Assembly: GCA_902778055.1 (NCBI GenBank)
Contig: CACYWL010000023.1
Span: forward strand, 1-33,328
Source: an uncultured Eubacteriales bacterium
Lineage (GTDB): Bacteria > Bacillota > Clostridia > Christensenellales > Aristaeellaceae
Direction of reading: 5' to 3'
Length of the DNA: 33,328 bases
A program made the position numbers and the translations under genes. Under the pieces are notes generated by a model that ran no database searches, was not told the DNA's origin, and worked only from the letters and a program-made list of their open reading frames with translations. Positions 23,039 through 32,170 of the stretch are shown piece after piece; position 1 is the stretch's first letter; every line of letters begins with the position of its first letter.

Positions 23039-24820
23039 TTACATTCTCTCCGGCGCTTCGATGCCGATCAGGTGCAGCCCGGTTTTGATCACCGCTGCGG
23101 TGGATTTCGTCAGAGCAACGCGGGCGGCCGCCTGGGCGGGATCCCCGTCGAGAATCCGGTGCTCATAGTAGTATTTGTTGAACGCCTGCGCAATATCCGT
23201 CACCGCCCGGGTGATCATGCTGGGCTCGTATTTCTCCGCCGTCTCCCGGATGACATCCGGGAAACGGCTCATCAGCCGCAGCAGGCTCTGGGCCTCGTCG
23301 TCCGTCAGCGCGCTCCAGTCCGGCGCGGGAAGGCTCAGCTCTTCCGCCTTCCGGGCCACGGAGCAGCATCTTGCGTGGGTATACTGCACATAGGGACCGG
23401 TTTCCCCGTCAAAATTCAGCGCTTTTTCCCAGTCGATCTCGTAGCGGACGCGGGGCGTACCGTCCTCGTCCTCGTAAGGCGTTTTCGTGCAGGGATAGTC
23501 AATATCCTTGATCCGGTTATTGCTCAGCGTCGTGTACACCACGGCGCCGACGCCGATCTGCCGGGCAATCTCGTCCTTGTTCTCCAGCCCGGGGGACTTC
23601 TCCTCAATGATCGTCCGGGCCTTCAGAATCGCCTGGTTCAGCAGGTCGTCCAGATAGACGATGACCCCGTCACGCGTGGAGAGTGATTCCCCGCCCAGGC
23701 TGACCATGCCGAAGGCCACATGCACGCAGTCCTTCGCCCAGGGATAATCCATTTTTTCCAGCACCCGGAAAATCTGGCGGAAGTGGAGATCCTGCTGATA
23801 GGCCACCACATACAGGCACTTGTCAAAATGATAGGTGTCATGTCTGTACTTTGCGGCTGCAAGATCACGGGTGGCGTAGAGGGTCGCTCCGTCCTTTTTC
23901 AGGATCAGGCAGGGAGGCATTTTATCCTCGCTCAGGTCCACCACCCAGGCGCCCTCGCTCTGGGTCAGCAGTTTTTTCTCCCGCAGCTCTTCAATCACGG
24001 GCCCCATCTTGTCGTTGTAAAAGCTTTCCCCGGCATAGCTGTCAAAATGGACATCCAGAATGTCGTATACGCGCATCGCGTCCTTCAGCGTCACATCCTT
24101 GAACCAGCGGAAAATCTCCATCGCCTCGGGATCGCCGTCCTCAATCCTCTTGAACCAGGCACGGCCTTCATCCTCCAGGGAGGGATCCTTCTTCGCTTCC
24201 ACGCCGAAGCGGACATACAGGCGGGTCATCTCGTCCACGCCGCCCTTCTCGACGGTTTCCCGGTCTCCCCAGCGCTTATAGGCGCAGATCATTTTTCCGA
24301 ACTGCGTCCCCCAGTCTCCGAGGTGATTGATTCCCACCGTCCGGTAGCCCAGGAAATCGTAAATCCGTTTCAGGCTGTTCCCCAGCACGGTTGTGGACAG
24401 ATGCCCGATGTGAAACCTCTTTGCGATATTGATGGAGGAATAGTCCAGGCAGACTGTCTTCCCCGCGCCCAGATCCGACGCGCCGAAGCTCCCGCCTTTT
24501 TCCGTCAGCTCTTCCATGGTCTCCCGGGCAAAGTTCTCCCGGTTCAGGAAGAAATTCATATATCCGTTCACCGGCTGAACCGACGCAGTCTCCGTGTGCT
24601 TCCATCCCTGGCAGAGAGCTTCCGCTATTTTCGGCGGTGCCGTCCGCAGCGCCTTTGCCAGCCGGAAGCAGGGAAACGCATAATCTCCCATCGCGGGATC
24701 CGGCGGCACCGCCAGCAGCCCCCGCAGCTCCGCCGCGGCGGGCAGACCCTCCGCCTCCGGCCAGATTTCCGCCATGGTTTCGCTCGTCAGATTCGCAATC
24801 CGGGTCATCATGTCCGTCAT
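23039..24820 (-). CDS. argS: Arginyl-tRNA synthetase
   Basis: Charges tRNA-Arg with arginine, using ATP. 593 residues, class I. The N-terminal additional domain is at about 1-110, followed by the HIGH motif in KRFHIGHLSTTVLGN near 138. The second signature is the degenerate form usual in ArgS (FGMVSLGGESLSTRDG, in place of KMSKS). The C-terminal anticodon-binding DALR domain contains YVQYTHARCCSV and ends with HLIGIEAPERM. ATG at 24820 follows AAAGGACC; the open frame further upstream has no site. The 248-base region behind it holds T/A-rich sequence but no clean terminator. Confidence 0.95.
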   Translation of the reverse strand: MTDMMTRIANLTSETMAEIWPEAEGLPAAAELRGLLAVPPDPAMGDYAFPCFRLAKALRTAPPKIAEALCQGWKHTETASVQPVNGYMNFFLNRENFARETMEELTEKGGSFGASDLGAGKTVCLDYSSINIAKRFHIGHLSTTVLGNSLKRIYDFLGYRTVGINHLGDWGTQFGKMICAYKRWGDRETVEKGGVDEMTRLYVRFGVEAKKDPSLEDEGRAWFKRIEDGDPEAMEIFRWFKDVTLKDAMRVYDILDVHFDSYAGESFYNDKMGPVIEELREKKLLTQSEGAWVVDLSEDKMPPCLILKKDGATLYATRDLAAAKYRHDTYHFDKCLYVVAYQQDLHFRQIFRVLEKMDYPWAKDCVHVAFGMVSLGGESLSTRDGVIVYLDDLLNQAILKARTIIEEKSPGLENKDEIARQIGVGAVVYTTLSNNRIKDIDYPCTKTPYEDEDGTPRVRYEIDWEKALNFDGETGPYVQYTHARCCSVARKAEELSLPAPDWSALTDDEAQSLLRLMSRFPDVIRETAEKYEPSMITRAVTDIAQAFNKYYYEHRILDGDPAQAAARVALTKSTAAVIKTGLHLIGIEAPERM

Positions 24821-24883
24821 GATTTCAGGTCCTTTCTGTTTTCTGCGACCTATCTTATCATAGTTCACGCCAAAAAACCACAC

Positions 24884-24912
24884 TTGTCTTTCCAGACATG
24901 AAAAAGTATAAT
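24884..24912 (+). promoter_or_regulatory. Promoter of the deacetylase gene with an overlapping dyad
   Basis: TTGTCT (24884-24889), a 17-bp spacer and TATAAT (24907-24912). The inverted repeat TGTCT-TTCC-AGACA (24885-24898) covers the -35 box and could be an operator. Confidence 0.6.
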
Positions 24913-24990
24913 GCTCGCGGATTCACGGGCGCGCGGAACATTCCGCTTCCGCTTTCCCGCGCATTTTCTTCCGAAGGAGTGTAAAGGATC

Positions 24991-25737
24991 GTGAAAAAAA
25001 GTTTGACCCTGATGCTGGCGCTGATTTGCCTTTTGGCGCTGCTTCCGGCCCGTGCGGAGCAGGAGGAAGATCCCCTCGCCTTCTTCGCGGTACGTCACGG
25101 CAGCCGTTCGGAAAAGAAAATCGCCGTAACGGTGGATGACTCCTTCGATCTGGCCTACACCTGGAAAATCAGGGATTTGTTTCAGGAGCTGGGCATTGTC
25201 GGCACCTTCTTCCCCATCGGCATTCAGATACACGAGGAGGACGGGGCCGAATGGCAAAAGGTGCTTGATCAGGGAAACGAGATCGGCTCTCACAACTTCG
25301 GGCATTACAAGATGGGCGGCGCCGGCGGCCGCTCCATTCTCACTTCTCTCGGCCGTTTTCAGCAGACGCTGGACGCCGCGCTGGGGTACCACTATCAGGT
25401 GCACTGCTTCCGCCCGCCCTTCGGAAACACCGATGATGAAAACGGCCGGTCCGCCAGTTTCCGCGAGGCGGTAAAGCGTTTCGGATATGAACACGTGATC
25501 CTCTGGGATGTCAGCCAGACAAACCCGGACGAGGCCCGCAGGAGGGTGCAGAACGGCAGTATTCTTCTCTATCACGCCCGCTGGGCGGATTACGCCTGTC
25601 TGAAGACGCTGGTTCCCCAGCTGCTGGAAAAAGGCTATGAATTCGTCACCGTCAGCCAGCTGCTCGGCTTCGGCCCAAATGAAACCTCACCGGAACCCTA
25701 TGTCTTCCGTCTGGAGGACTATCTGACGGAGCAGTGA
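24991..25737 (+). CDS. Secreted polysaccharide deacetylase family protein
   Basis: A NodB-homology (CE4) enzyme, predicted to remove acetyl or related groups from a cell-wall or extracellular polysaccharide with a bound metal. 248 residues from a GTG start, preceded by GAAGGAG. Signal peptide 1-22 (LLPARA-EQ). Family motifs in order: TVDDSFD near 47-53 (catalytic and metal Asp), SHNFGH near 98-103 (HxxxH metal ligands), RPPFGNTDDE near 144-153, and a final LLYHARW carrying the last conserved His. The metal triad is complete. The substrate (peptidoglycan, xylan or other) cannot be told. It is the first gene of a short plus-strand run that includes the EamA transporter. Confidence 0.88.
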   Translation: MKKSLTLMLALICLLALLPARAEQEEDPLAFFAVRHGSRSEKKIAVTVDDSFDLAYTWKIRDLFQELGIVGTFFPIGIQIHEEDGAEWQKVLDQGNEIGSHNFGHYKMGGAGGRSILTSLGRFQQTLDAALGYHYQVHCFRPPFGNTDDENGRSASFREAVKRFGYEHVILWDVSQTNPDEARRRVQNGSILLYHARWADYACLKTLVPQLLEKGYEFVTVSQLLGFGPNETSPEPYVFRLEDYLTEQ

Positions 25738-25788
25738 TTCCGGACGGAACTGTTTTCACGGCTGTTATCTTCATTTATGGGAGTGTTT

Positions 25789-26703
25789 ATGACCGCAAAC
25801 ACTAAAACGCTTCGGGGCAGTCTGCTGCTCCTGCTTGGCTCTGTGATCTGGGGCTTCGCCTTCGTCGCACAGCGGGTGGGCATGGATTACATGCAGCCCA
25901 TTTCCTTTAACGGAATCCGCAATCTGATGGGAGGTCTGTGCCTGATCCCCGTCTGTGCCTTTGCGGAGAAAAAAACGCCGGAGGTTCGGCCTGTATCGCC
26001 GGCGCAGAAGCACCTTCAGCTGAAGGCCGCGCTGTTCTGCGGTCTCTTTCTCTTCCTGGCCTCCACGCTGCAGCAGGCCGGCCTGGTTTCCACCTCCGCG
26101 GGCAAATCCGGATTCATCACCGCGCTTTATGTGGTGCTGGTTCCGGTCGCTTCCTGGCTGCTGTTCCGCAAAAATCCCGGGCGCTGGATCTGGATCAGCA
26201 TCCTGCTGGCTGTGGCCGGTCTCTTTCTGCTGTGCGTTCCCGGAGGAGAAAGCTTTTCCCTGGCCTCCGGAGATCTGCTGCTGCTCGGCTGCGCGGTCTG
26301 CTTCACCGGGCAGATCCTGTCCGTGGATCGCTTCTCTCCCCGGGTCAGCCCGGTCCGGCTCAGCCGGGATATGTTCCTGATCTGCGGCTCGATGGGGCTT
26401 CTTCTTTCTCTCTTCACGGAAACCATCACCTGGTCCGGCATCCGCGGCGCCCTTCCGGCGCTTCTCTATGCGGGAATCCTTTCCGGCGCCCTGGCCTATA
26501 CTCTGCAGATTCTCGGCCAGAGGGACGTTCATCATCCGGCGATTTCCTCCCTGATCATGTGCCTGGAGTCTGTTTTTTCCGTGCTCGGAGGGGCCCTCGT
26601 GCTTGGGGAAAGACTTTCCTCCCGCGAGGGAATCGGCTGCGTAATCATGTTTGCCGCTGTGGTGCTGGCCCAGATTTCCCCCCTGCTTCGCCGGCGCAGA
26701 TAG
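25789..26703 (+). CDS. EamA/DMT-superfamily transporter
   Basis: 304 residues with ten hydrophobic segments arranged as two EamA repeats. The first begins LRGSLLLLLGSVIWGFAFVAQR, the typical opening with the conserved W-G-F, and the second begins near DLLLLGCAVCFTGQI. The last segment ends LGERLSSREGIGCVIMFAAVVLAQ. Members export metabolites, amino acids or drugs, and the substrate cannot be predicted. ATG at 25789 is chosen over 25777 because GGGAG sits five bases before it, overlapping the earlier ATG. The deacetylase gene ends about 50 bases upstream, so the two may share a transcript. Confidence 0.87.
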   Translation: MTANTKTLRGSLLLLLGSVIWGFAFVAQRVGMDYMQPISFNGIRNLMGGLCLIPVCAFAEKKTPEVRPVSPAQKHLQLKAALFCGLFLFLASTLQQAGLVSTSAGKSGFITALYVVLVPVASWLLFRKNPGRWIWISILLAVAGLFLLCVPGGESFSLASGDLLLLGCAVCFTGQILSVDRFSPRVSPVRLSRDMFLICGSMGLLLSLFTETITWSGIRGALPALLYAGILSGALAYTLQILGQRDVHHPAISSLIMCLESVFSVLGGALVLGERLSSREGIGCVIMFAAVVLAQISPLLRRRR

Positions 26704-26831
26704 CATCTCAGACCCGCACCTCCCCGCAGGCCAGAAAAGTTTCCGCTCCCTGCCCTGTACACGGCATGAACAGAGTCCCAAAAAGCAGCGGAAATACACA
26801 CAAAACGGCCCCGGGAAAAACGTGAAATCCG

Positions 26832-26860
26832 TTGACGGCCCGCCCGTCTCCTGATAAAAT
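26832..26860 (+). promoter_or_regulatory. Promoter of the SH3-domain gene
   Basis: TTGACG (26832-26837), a 17-bp spacer and TAAAAT (26855-26860), about 50 bases before the start codon. Confidence 0.75.
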
Positions 26861-26908
26861 AAAAAGCACAGGAAATTTAAATCCGTTTTTTTGAAGGAGA
26901 TGATCCGT

Positions 26909-27553
26909 TTGTTCAGGCGTTGTATGGCCGCGGTGATCGTTCTTTCCGTTCTGCTCTGTCTCTGCGCTTCCGCTTTCGCGGCGAACAGCATGCAGGTCGG
27001 CTCCATGTATGTCAACACGGCCAACGGCCGGGCGCTGCGTTTTCGCTCCTCTAAGAGCACTTCGGCGGACAATGTGCTGGCGGAGATTCCCTACGGCACA
27101 AAGGTGTACGTCGTCAACTGGGACGGGACCTGGGCCCGCGTCCGCTATAACAGCGCCGTCGGTTATGTGGTCAAGAAGCACCTCTCCATCGCCCGCCCCG
27201 AGCCGTACGAAACCGTGCAGGCCCAGCGCGCCGCGCAGGAAGCCATCAAGCAGCAGGAAAAGGAGCTGAAGGCGGAGAACAGCCGTCTGGACCATTCCCG
27301 GGTCAAGGCGGTGGACCGCTACGATGTTACCGTCCGTACCGGGGTGGCGGAGATGCGAGCCAATCTTTATGCCGAAGCGAATCTGACCGGCAAGATCCTG
27401 ACCTCCTTTGAGGAGGGGGCCCGGCTGGAGGTCACCCAGCAGAACAGGGACTGGGCCCGGATCTGGGATCCGGTGGACGGATACACGGGATACATGCTCC
27501 TGGAGGAGCTTGAACCCGACATCATGGAGGAAGAACTCCTTGAGGATGAATGA
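26909..27553 (+). CDS. Secreted protein with two bacterial SH3 domains
   Basis: 214 residues: a signal peptide (cleavage near ASAFA-AN), an SH3b domain at about 30-90 (LRFRSSKSTSADNVLAEIPYGTKV to GYVVKKHL), a short coiled coil (EAIKQQEKELKAENSRL) and a second SH3b-like domain (about 138-200). The tail is very acidic. There is no enzyme domain, so it probably binds cell wall or scaffolds a partner. The start is uncertain. ATG at 26900 touches the GAAGGAG site, while TTG at 26909 has nine-base spacing and gives a better signal peptide, so TTG is used. It converges on the MATE gene. Confidence 0.8.
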   Translation: MFRRCMAAVIVLSVLLCLCASAFAANSMQVGSMYVNTANGRALRFRSSKSTSADNVLAEIPYGTKVYVVNWDGTWARVRYNSAVGYVVKKHLSIARPEPYETVQAQRAAQEAIKQQEKELKAENSRLDHSRVKAVDRYDVTVRTGVAEMRANLYAEANLTGKILTSFEEGARLEVTQQNRDWARIWDPVDGYTGYMLLEELEPDIMEEELLEDE

Positions 27554-27634
27554 TCCGGGGCATCCCTCCGCCATTCGGATTTCCCGTTTCGCCTCCGTCT
27601 TTCGAATCGGTTCCTCCCCGCTGTGAGAAAACGG

Positions 27635-29059
27635 TTATTTCTTTTCTCCCGCTTTTTCTTCCTGAAGCTCCCGCTGCATCTGCTCCGGGAGCTTCTTTTT
27701 CCACTTTCCCTTCCTGTAGGCGATCACGGACAGGACCGTACCCATGACCCAGGAGATCAGCAGCGAAGCGAAAATCGCCTGGGGGGAGCCCTGCGGAAAA
27801 GCTTCGTTCCTTGTCAGCGCAGCCAGCAGGTAGGCCAGTGGCATTCTCAGAATGACGGTGGTGATAATGCTGAGCCACATGGGCACCAGGGTATCCCCCG
27901 CCCCGCGCATGACCCCCTGCAGAACCTGGGTAACGGCGAAGCAGATATAGCCGAAGCTGAGCCACATCAGTCCCTGCCGCCCCAGCTCAATGACCTCGGG
28001 AGTCTGGGTAAACAGAGCAATCAGATTTCGTCCGAACAGCAGAATCGCCAGCACCAGCGTAATGGAGACGCCCAGGGCCAGCTTCATCATGTCCCGAACG
28101 CCCGACCGCAGCCGGGAGGTTTTTCGGGCGCCGATATTCTGGCCGATGTAGGTGGTGGCGGCCGTGCCGAAGGTAAAGTTCGGCATCATGGCAAAGCCGT
28201 CCACACGCATGACCGCCACGTTGGTCGCGATGACCGCGGTGCCCATGGAGTTCACCAGTCCCTGCACCAGAATTGCGGACATGGAGAAAATGGCGGAGGT
28301 AATTCCCGCCGGAATTCCCAGGCCCCACAGCTTGCGCATGATCACGCCGTCCGGCCGTAGCGTGTTCCGGTTCAGGTCGATCAGATCCTTCATCCGGATC
28401 AGCCTCACGGCGCACAGCATCCCGGAAATCGCCTGCGCAATAATGGTCGCCCAGGCCACCCCGGCGATTCCCATTCCGAAATTCGCCACAAAGACGATAT
28501 CCAGCACAATGTTGAGCAGGCTTGCGATAACCAGGAAAATCAGCGGATAGACGCTGTCCCCCATTCCCCGCAGCACACCGGAAAGAATGTTGTACGCGCC
28601 TCCGCCCAGGAAGCCGATGAAGATGATCTGCAGATAGATAACCGCGCCGTCGGCCACCTCCGGCGGCGGGGCGGTCAGGCCCACCAGGAACGGCGTCGCC
28701 AGGAAGCCGATCACAGACATCAGCAGCCCGCTTCCCAGGGTCAGCAGCAGGGTATTCCCCACCGTCCTGGACAGCGTCTCCCGGTCCTTCGCCCCGAAAT
28801 ACTGGGCGGCCAGAATCCCCGCGCCGGTGGCAATGCCCATAAAAAGCACCAGCAGCAGGTTCAGAATCGGTCCCGCCGTTCCCACGGCCGCCAGTGCCGT
28901 ATCGCCGATATACCGGCCGACGATGATGGAGTCCGCCGTGTTGTACAGCTGCTGCGTAAAGTTTCCGATCAGCAGCGGAACGGAAAACCGGGCAAGTACC
29001 GACAGCGGACGGCAGACGGTCATGTCCTGGGTGCCGAATAAGGATTTCAGGTTGCTCAT
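27635..29059 (-). CDS. MATE-family multidrug/toxin exporter
   Basis: 474 residues with twelve predicted membrane segments in two six-helix halves. The N-terminal half opens ARFSVPLLIGNFTQQLYNTADSIIVGRYIG, the MATE helix-1/2 signature, and contains GILAAQYFGAKD. The second half starts near LWGLGIPAGITSAIF and contains FTFGTAATTYIGQNIGARK. Members use Na+ or H+ gradients to export cationic compounds; the substrate is unknown. ATG at 29059 has AAGGAG seven bases before it (TTG at 29062 is less likely). It follows the hydrogenase gene by 52 bases on the same strand and may share its transcript. Confidence 0.92.
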   Translation of the reverse strand: MSNLKSLFGTQDMTVCRPLSVLARFSVPLLIGNFTQQLYNTADSIIVGRYIGDTALAAVGTAGPILNLLLVLFMGIATGAGILAAQYFGAKDRETLSRTVGNTLLLTLGSGLLMSVIGFLATPFLVGLTAPPPEVADGAVIYLQIIFIGFLGGGAYNILSGVLRGMGDSVYPLIFLVIASLLNIVLDIVFVANFGMGIAGVAWATIIAQAISGMLCAVRLIRMKDLIDLNRNTLRPDGVIMRKLWGLGIPAGITSAIFSMSAILVQGLVNSMGTAVIATNVAVMRVDGFAMMPNFTFGTAATTYIGQNIGARKTSRLRSGVRDMMKLALGVSITLVLAILLFGRNLIALFTQTPEVIELGRQGLMWLSFGYICFAVTQVLQGVMRGAGDTLVPMWLSIITTVILRMPLAYLLAALTRNEAFPQGSPQAIFASLLISWVMGTVLSVIAYRKGKWKKKLPEQMQRELQEEKAGEKK

Positions 29060-29111
29060 CAAAGGGCTCCTTCATGGAAAAATGAAAGGGAAATACTCCT
29101 GACTCGTTCGG

Positions 29112-30593
29112 TTATTTTTCCGGCCGGGATCCGTCCCGCAGCATGGAAAACTTGTCCATCGGATAATTTTTCAGGTTTTCAAGGATTTTTCTTCCGTCCG
29201 CCTTCGCCAGCAGGCCGGTTCTGGCCCGGATTACCAGCGTCTCGGCCTGATGCTTGGAGGGACCGCCCATGCATCCGCCCGGGCAGATCATGCCCTCCAC
29301 GAAGTCCGCCTCCAGCTTCCCTGCCTTCAGCAGCATCATGGCCTTTTTGCATTCCTCGCCTCCGGCGCAGGTCATCAGCCGGATGCCCTCCGTGTTCTCC
29401 CCCATCTCCTCCATGGCTTCCATCACCGCGCCCGCAACGCCGCCGCTGGCTGCGAAGCGTTTTCCGAAGAGGGAGGCTTCCTGATAATCCTCCTCCACGG
29501 GCACGATTTCAACGCCCCTGGAGTCCAGCATCGCGACGATTTCCCCGTAGGTCAGGGCATAGTCCGGGCGATCCGCGATGAACTCGTTCAGCGTTTCTCC
29601 CTTCTTGGCGATGCAGGGCCCGATAAAGACCGTCACGCAGTCGGGGTCCAAATACTTCAGGTATCGGGAAACGGCAACCATGGGGCTGACCGTGGCGGAT
29701 TTGTTATCTTCATAGATTTTGGGAAAATGCCGCCGCAGCATGGTGATGAACGCGGGGCAGCAGGAGGTGGTCATCTTCCTGCCTTCCTTCCGCGCCTCGA
29801 TCCACTCCGCCGCCTCGCAGGCTGCCGTCATGTCTCCGCCCAGCCCTACCTCGACCATCTCCGCGAAGCCGAGCTTCTTCAGGGCGGCCCGGATTGCCGC
29901 CATGCCGATTTCGGCGCCGAACTGGCCCTCCGTGGCCGGGGCGCACATGGCGATCACCCGTTTTCTTTCCCGGATAGCCCGAATCACATCCACCGCGTAG
30001 ATTTTGGAGCCGATCGCCCCGAAGGGGCAGTTATGAATGCAGTGGCCGCAGTGGATGCATTTGTTTTCATCAATCACGCATACGCCGCCCTCGTCGTAGG
30101 AGATCGCGCCGACCGGGCAGACCTTCTTGCAGGGACGCTCCTGATGAATAATCGCGCCGTAGGGGCAGGATTTCGCGCACAGCCCGCAGGATTTGCATTT
30201 GTTGGGGTCAATCTTCATCTTGGTGTCTCCGGGACTGATGGCCCCGAACCGGCAGGCATTCAGGCAGGCCTTTCCCAGACAGAATCTGCAGATATCGGAA
30301 ACAAAATAATCCTGTATCGGGCAGTCATCGCAGGCAGCCGGAATCACGGCCACCACGTTCTTTCCCGTCTTTCCGGGCTCCGGATCCTGCCCCATCGCCA
30401 GTCGGATCCGTCCCCGGACGATTTCGCGTTCCTTATAGACACAGCAGCGGTAGCTCGGCTTGGGTCCCGGGCTGATGTCGTAAACAATCTTTTCCGTTTC
30501 ATCCGCTGTCAGCCGGTCTTCCCAGGCCAGGCGGCATACCTCCCGAAGAACGTGATGCTTCAGTTCGACGATACCCTTGTCATTGGTGATCAT
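29112..30593 (-). CDS. [FeFe] hydrogenase-like protein, group-B type, with ferredoxin clusters
   Basis: 493 residues. The N-terminal 200 residues carry ferredoxin-type motifs: CRFCLGKACLNAC (102-114), CKSCGLCAKSC (133-143), CKKVC (155-159) and CIHCGHCIHNC (179-189). The H-cluster domain follows, with L1 TSCCPAF (C278, C279), L2 GPCIAKKGE (C327) and L3 CPGGCMGG (C437, C441). All four H-cluster Cys and the proton-relay Cys are present. The replacements (AF for GW in L1, GG-P for GGG in L3) fit the monomeric group B hydrogenases of Clostridia, not the classical group A. It may make or sense H2 with ferredoxin electrons. Maturases (hydE/F/G) are not in the window. AGGAG precedes the ATG. Confidence 0.85.
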   Translation of the reverse strand: MITNDKGIVELKHHVLREVCRLAWEDRLTADETEKIVYDISPGPKPSYRCCVYKEREIVRGRIRLAMGQDPEPGKTGKNVVAVIPAACDDCPIQDYFVSDICRFCLGKACLNACRFGAISPGDTKMKIDPNKCKSCGLCAKSCPYGAIIHQERPCKKVCPVGAISYDEGGVCVIDENKCIHCGHCIHNCPFGAIGSKIYAVDVIRAIRERKRVIAMCAPATEGQFGAEIGMAAIRAALKKLGFAEMVEVGLGGDMTAACEAAEWIEARKEGRKMTTSCCPAFITMLRRHFPKIYEDNKSATVSPMVAVSRYLKYLDPDCVTVFIGPCIAKKGETLNEFIADRPDYALTYGEIVAMLDSRGVEIVPVEEDYQEASLFGKRFAASGGVAGAVMEAMEEMGENTEGIRLMTCAGGEECKKAMMLLKAGKLEADFVEGMICPGGCMGGPSKHQAETLVIRARTGLLAKADGRKILENLKNYPMDKFSMLRDGSRPEK

Positions 30594-30637
30594 GCTCTGT
30601 TCTCCTGTCCGGATGAAATCTTTGGCTCCCGATTTCG

Positions 30638-30666
30638 ATTATAGAGGGGGTTTTCCCGGGCGTCAA
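30638..30666 (-). promoter_or_regulatory. Promoter of the hydrogenase gene
   Basis: TTGACG (30661-30666), a 17-bp spacer and TATAAT (30638-30643). The -35 overlaps the stop codon of the methionine sulfoxide reductase gene, giving the hydrogenase its own start within the run. Confidence 0.8.
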
Positions 30667-31115
30667 TCCCAACGGAGGGACTTTTCCATTTCCGTCACAA
30701 GCGCTTCCAGGCCCCGGGCATCCTCCCCGGAGAACCGGCTCAGCCTCGGGCTGTCAATGTCCAGCACCGCGGTGACCTCCCCGTCCCGATGAATCGGAAT
30801 CACGATTTCGGAGGCTGATGCGCTGTCACAGGCGATATGACCCGGAAAGGCATGTACGTCCGGGACCAGCTGCGTCCGGTTTTGAGCCGCAGCCGTACCG
30901 CACACACCCTTTCCGACCGGGATATGGATACAGGCAGGCTTTCCCTGAAACGGGCCCACGGTCAGCCGGCCGTCACGCATCAGATAGAAGCCTGCCCAGT
31001 TCAGATCCGGCAGCGAGGTCATCAGCAGTGCGGACAGATTGCTCATGGCCGAGGCATACCAGGGTTCCTCCCGCATCATCTCCGCGGCCTGGCTGATCAG
31101 TGTCCCGTATTCCAA
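30663..31115 (-). CDS. msrC: Free methionine-(R)-sulfoxide reductase (GAF domain)
   Basis: Reduces free methionine-R-sulfoxide back to methionine. 150 residues, one GAF fold, the normal length. The three conserved Cys are visible: ACIHIPVGKGVCG contains two and HIACDSASASEIV the third, which is catalytic in the family. The core NWAGFYL and DIDSPRLSRF are also typical. The start is TTG at 31115, with AGGAGG nine bases before it; no ATG fits. It follows metF by 29 bases, so methionine repair and methyl-group supply for methionine are linked in one transcript. Confidence 0.92.
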   Translation of the reverse strand: MEYGTLISQAAEMMREEPWYASAMSNLSALLMTSLPDLNWAGFYLMRDGRLTVGPFQGKPACIHIPVGKGVCGTAAAQNRTQLVPDVHAFPGHIACDSASASEIVIPIHRDGEVTAVLDIDSPRLSRFSGEDARGLEALVTEMEKSLRWD

Positions 31116-31144
31116 TACTCTTCTCCTCCTGTTCCCCTGTCCTT

Positions 31145-32005
31145 TCAGGCACCGATGATCTCCGACAGGTTTTCAAAGATCTTCCGCGCGATCCAGGGCT
31201 TGTTCATGGTGTACAGATGAATCAGGGTGACGCCGTTGGCGATCAGATCCACAATCTGCTCCGTCGCAAAGGCGATTCCAGCCTGAGTCATGGCGGCAGG
31301 CTCCTCGGAAAAACGGTCTGCAATTGCCGCAAAGCGCGGCGGCATGATGGATCCGGAAAGCCGGATCACCCGATCCACCTGTCTCGCGTCGCAGATCGGC
31401 ATGATTCCGGCGCAGACGGGCACATGGATCCCCGCCCTCTCCATCCTGTACAGAAAGTTGTACAGCAGACCGTTGTCAAAAAACATCTGGGTAGTCAGAA
31501 AGCTGACTCCGGCATCCACCTTGCGCTTCAGATAGTCCATATCCGAAGTCCGGGAAGAGGATTCCGGATGCTTTTCGGGATAGCAGGCCGCCCCCACGCA
31601 GAAATCACCCTGTGTATGGATAAAGCGTACCAGATCCTCCGCGTGCTCAAAATCCCTGCAGGGCGTACCTTCCTTCGGCAGATCCCCCCGCAGCGCCAGC
31701 ACGTTCTTCATGCCGGCCTCACGCATGTCCCCCAGCACCCTGGCGACATGCTCCCGCGTGGACTGGACGCAGGTCAGGTGACAGAGCGGAACAGCCCCGT
31801 CCCGCTGGACGCTTTTCGCGATCTCCAGCGTAAACCCGGGCGTCGTGCCGGCGGCTCCGTACGTCACGGAAATAAAGGAGGGATGCAGCTCCGCAATCTC
31901 GCCGGTCACGCGTTTGACCTCCTGCAGCCCTTCAAACCTTTTCGGCGGAAAAACCTCGCAGGAAACGCTGATCCGGTTTTCCGTCATCAGATCCGTTACT
32001 CTCAT
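31145..32005 (-). CDS. metF: 5,10-methylenetetrahydrofolate reductase
   Basis: Reduces methylene-THF to methyl-THF for methionine synthesis or C1 metabolism, on FAD in a TIM barrel. 286 residues, normal for bacterial MetF. SCEVFPPK (N-terminal, with the catalytic Glu) is followed by SVTYGAAGT, HLTCVQSTRE, NVLALRGDLP and TTQMFFDN, all family motifs. ATG at 32005 starts just before the conserved block. GGGAGG lies 11 bases upstream, slightly long. It is the first gene of the metF-msrC-hydrogenase-MATE run and has its own promoter. Confidence 0.95.
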   Translation of the reverse strand: MRVTDLMTENRISVSCEVFPPKRFEGLQEVKRVTGEIAELHPSFISVTYGAAGTTPGFTLEIAKSVQRDGAVPLCHLTCVQSTREHVARVLGDMREAGMKNVLALRGDLPKEGTPCRDFEHAEDLVRFIHTQGDFCVGAACYPEKHPESSSRTSDMDYLKRKVDAGVSFLTTQMFFDNGLLYNFLYRMERAGIHVPVCAGIMPICDARQVDRVIRLSGSIMPPRFAAIADRFSEEPAAMTQAGIAFATEQIVDLIANGVTLIHLYTMNKPWIARKIFENLSEIIGA

Positions 32006-32082
32006 TTTTTCCGGAGCCTCCCGCTCCTTCCTCCCCTCTTGCCGGAGATTTGATCCTCCCCAGCATTGTTTCGTCTTTTTCG

Positions 32083-32111
32083 ATTTTAACAGGCTGAAAG
32101 GCTTCTGTAAA
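32083..32111 (-). promoter_or_regulatory. Promoter of metF
   Basis: TTTACA (32106-32111), a 17-bp spacer and TAAAAT (32083-32088). The leader is about 70 bases. I see no SAM-riboswitch or T-box core in it. Confidence 0.65.
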
Positions 32112-32170
32112 TAGATCCAGGCAGTCCGGGAGCAAAGCCATGATCGCAGAGCCGTTTCCTGGGAAAGCAG

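Noticed and set aside
32006..32111. SAM riboswitch or T-box upstream of metF
   Set aside because: The leader is only about 70 bases and shows neither the S-box core nor a T-box NCCA-binding loop with a terminator.
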